NCBI GenBank assembly: GCA_002688965.1
Contig: NZEE01000033.1
Coordinates: 1-14,458, forward strand
Direction: 5' to 3'
DNA length: 14,458 bases
From: an archaeon
GTDB taxonomy: Archaea > Aenigmatarchaeota > Aenigmatarchaeia > GW2011-AR5 > GCA-2688965
This document shows, piece after piece, positions 12,898 to 14,458 of this stretch. A program made the position numbers and the translations under genes. The notes below the pieces were generated by a model, which saw only the letters and a program-made list of their open reading frames with translations, had not been told where the DNA came from and did not search any database. The number at the start of each line of letters is the position of its first letter. The first letter of the stretch is position 1.

Positions 12898-13436
12898 CTG
12901 TAGCAATTATTGATAATGGGAACGGAGCTGAAGAACTAGCTTCACTTGTTGGAGACGCAGAAATATTTCCATTCAAGGATGTGAAGAAAGTTTTGAAAGG
13001 CGAATTTGATGCTTACATTCTTACAGACGGAGATGCTGATGCTAAAAAACAATCAGCTGATGTTGAGTTGCTTAGCAATGCTAAAAAACCTGTATTAGCT
13101 ATAGGATTTGGTTACTTATGTTTAGGTGCTTTGATGGGTGCTGAGGTTGTTGAGGCTAAACCAATTAAGAAAGATTCAGTTATTTCTATAAAACACGGTT
13201 CTCCAATAACAACTGATATGAAAAAAATAAGTGTAAAGCATGATACTAAATTTAAATTAGAAAATATTCCTGAAGAAATTTTGAATATTGCTGCTAATCC
13301 TGAAGCAGATATTATTCAGGATATAGAAATGCCATTAATTGGTGTTAGTTTTTTACCTGAACAAAGTAAAGACGGTCCTCAGATAATTAAGAATTTCTTA
13401 AAGTTTGTAGATGTTTATGATAATTATCATAAATAA
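12894..13436 (+). CDS. Class I glutamine amidotransferase-like protein lacking the catalytic Cys and His
   Basis: The 180-residue protein has the fold pattern of the GMP synthase glutaminase subunit. It begins TVAIIDNGNGAEELASLVGD, then PVLAIGFGYLCLGALMGAEV, where active enzymes read PILGICLGHQ..A...GG.V, and ends with IGVSFLPEQSKDGPQIIKNFL in place of GVQFHPE...T..G..I..NFL. The nucleophile Cys is Gly71, the following His is Tyr74 and the catalytic His is Leu154; Glu156 remains. It should not hydrolyse glutamine. It starts with GTG overlapping the map stop, with GGTGA (12883-12887) as the ribosome site. It could be a binding or regulatory pseudoenzyme. Functional GuaAA is expected elsewhere in the genome. 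Confidence 0.75.
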   Translation: MTVAIIDNGNGAEELASLVGDAEIFPFKDVKKVLKGEFDAYILTDGDADAKKQSADVELLSNAKKPVLAIGFGYLCLGALMGAEVVEAKPIKKDSVISIKHGSPITTDMKKISVKHDTKFKLENIPEEILNIAANPEADIIQDIEMPLIGVSFLPEQSKDGPQIIKNFLKFVDVYDNYHK

Positions 13437-14458
13437 TTATCCAGTATAAACCATACTTTCTTCTAGTTTAGTTTCTTTTTGATTATTCATGACTTTTTTG
13501 TAGAAGTCATTCATTTCTTTTGATACAGATGGTTTTATTTCAGATAGAGCCTTGTCGAAATCTTCATGTGTAACTTTATCTGCTTTGATATCTTTTCTCA
13601 TTGCATTTAGTGCAGCTTCTCTTGCAACTGCTTCTATATCTGCGCCTGAATAACCTTTTGTTTTTTCAGCAAAGTCTTCTAATTTAACATCAGATGTTAA
13701 TGGCATATTTTTTGTATGAATTTTGAATATTTCTAATCTTGATTTTTCATCTGGAGTTGTAACTAAAATTTGTCTATCTAATCTTCCTGGTCTTAGTAAT
13801 CCTGCGTCTATTAAATCTGGTCTATTAGTTGCAGCAATAACTACAACATCTTTCAAGTCTTCTAATCCAGACATTTCTGTAAGTATTTGAGAAACTACTT
13901 TTTCACTTACACCACTATCTGAATTATTACGTCCTCTACTTGATGCAATAGCATCTATTTCATCAAAGAAAACAATACAAGGTGCTACTTGTTTTGCACG
14001 TTTGAATGTTTCTCTTACATGTTTTTCAGATTCTCCAACCCATTTGCTTAGTAACTGTCCTGCGTTAATTAATATGAAATTTGCTTCTGATTCATTTGCT
14101 ACGGCTTTAGCTATTTGAGTCTTACCACATCCTGGTGGTCCGTATAGTAAAATACCTTTTGGAGGTTTGATTCCTAAACGTGTAAATGATTCTGGATTTT
14201 GTAATGGCCATTCAATTGTTTCTCTTAATAATTTCTTTACTTTTCTTAATCCACCAACATCTTCCCATTTAACTTTAGGAGCTTCTACTAATACTTCTCT
14301 CATTGCAGAAGGTTCAACCATTTTCATTGCATGATCAAAGTCTTCAGGTTTTATTACTAAATTTTTAATTATTTCTTCTGGTATTTTGTCTTTATCTTTT
14401 AGAGCACTGATATCTGGAAGTATTCTTCTTAATGAGTGCATTGCAGCTTCTTTTGTTA
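13437..14458 (-). CDS. CDC48/VAT-family AAA ATPase, 3' part (5' end beyond window)
   Basis: The frame stays open to the right window edge. Codons before the first Met visible (14441) read TKEAA, and VAT/Cdc48 proteins have AKEAAMRALRR at this point, so the start lies outside. What is seen is the end of the D1 domain and the whole D2 domain: linker [17 protein letters not shown], Walker A GPPGCGKT, Walker [11 protein letters not shown], second region of homology [20 protein letters not shown] with the arginine finger, and sensor 2 [18 protein letters not shown]. Archaeal CDC48/VAT hexamers unfold proteins with ATP, often feeding the proteasome. The C-terminus ends ESMVYTG; proteasome-activating HbYX tails need Tyr second from last, and here it is third from last. 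It is convergent with the amidotransferase-like gene with touching stops. Confidence 0.9.
   Translation of the reverse strand, partial: TKEAAMHSLRRILPDISALKDKDKIPEEIIKNLVIKPEDFDHAMKMVEPSAMREVLVEAPKVKWEDVGGLRKVKKLLRETIEWPLQNPESFTRLGIKPPKGILLYGPPGCGKTQIAKAVANESEANFILINAGQLLSKWVGESEKHVRETFKRAKQVAPCIVFFDEIDAIASSRGRNNSDSGVSEKVVSQILTEMSGLEDLKDVVVIAATNRPDLIDAGLLRPGRLDRQILVTTPDEKSRLEIFKIHTKNMPLTSDVKLEDFAEKTKGYSGADIEAVAREAALNAMRKDIKADKVTHEDFDKALSEIKPSVSKEMNDFYKKVMNNQKETKLEESMVYTG

Noticed and set aside
1..14458. CRISPR array or insertion sequence
   Set aside because: No regularly spaced repeats, transposase-like protein or long terminal inverted repeats are seen anywhere in the window.

Overview
The window reads as an AT-rich archaeal chromosome segment. 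The supporting signs are TATA boxes centred about 26 nt upstream of many start codons (leaderless transcripts), a type II methionine aminopeptidase, a CDC48/VAT-family AAA ATPase, an Lhr helicase paired with an SbcD/Mre11-related phosphoesterase, a class III (archaellin/pilin type) signal peptide, and two tRNAs without an encoded CCA. A DPANN-type lineage (for example Woesearchaeota-like) is possible, but nothing in the window proves the phylum.

Layout. 1-300: tRNA-Val(UAC) and tRNA-Glu(UUC). 313-645: a leaderless PRC-barrel protein. 746-2592: a tightly packed run resembling porG-porD-porA of a 2-oxoacid:ferredoxin oxidoreductase. 2593-5028: an interrupting segment with a small hypothetical gene, a GC-richer block carrying a single-pass membrane microprotein and an ankyrin-repeat protein (both behind GGAGG Shine-Dalgarno sites), and a divergent pair (helical protein / helix-turn-helix protein) sharing a 32-bp promoter region. 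5086-5877: the porB-like subunit, which completes the usual archaeal G-D-A-B order across the interruption. 5909-7600: an AcsA-type AMP-forming acetate-CoA ligase. 7643-8092: a pilin-like secreted protein. 8134-11680: phosphoesterase plus Lhr helicase, 1 nt apart. 11682-11906: a DUF2061 membrane protein. 11983-13436: methionine aminopeptidase overlapping a glutamine-amidotransferase-like protein. 13437-14458: the 3' part of a CDC48/VAT ATPase that runs off the right edge.

The most striking observation is that the oxidoreductase looks dismantled in its catalytic parts. The gamma, alpha and beta subunits are recognisable but appear to lack the glycine-rich motif (gamma), the N-terminal pyruvate/TPP region (alpha) and the TPP-binding GDG motif plus one cluster cysteine (beta). 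The ferredoxin-like delta subunit keeps all eight cysteines. The alpha subunit instead carries an extremely lysine-rich N-terminal tail. These proteins remain long, open and co-ordered, so they look repurposed, not decaying. A second pseudoenzyme, a glutamine-amidotransferase fold without its Cys and His, is translationally coupled to methionine aminopeptidase.

The second theme is two ribosome-binding dialects. The oxidoreductase genes use GTGAT/GGTGAT a few bases before ATG and many other genes look leaderless, while the GC-richer block at about 2.9-4.0 kb uses strong GGAGG sites and ends in a hairpin. This suggests a small transferred operon.
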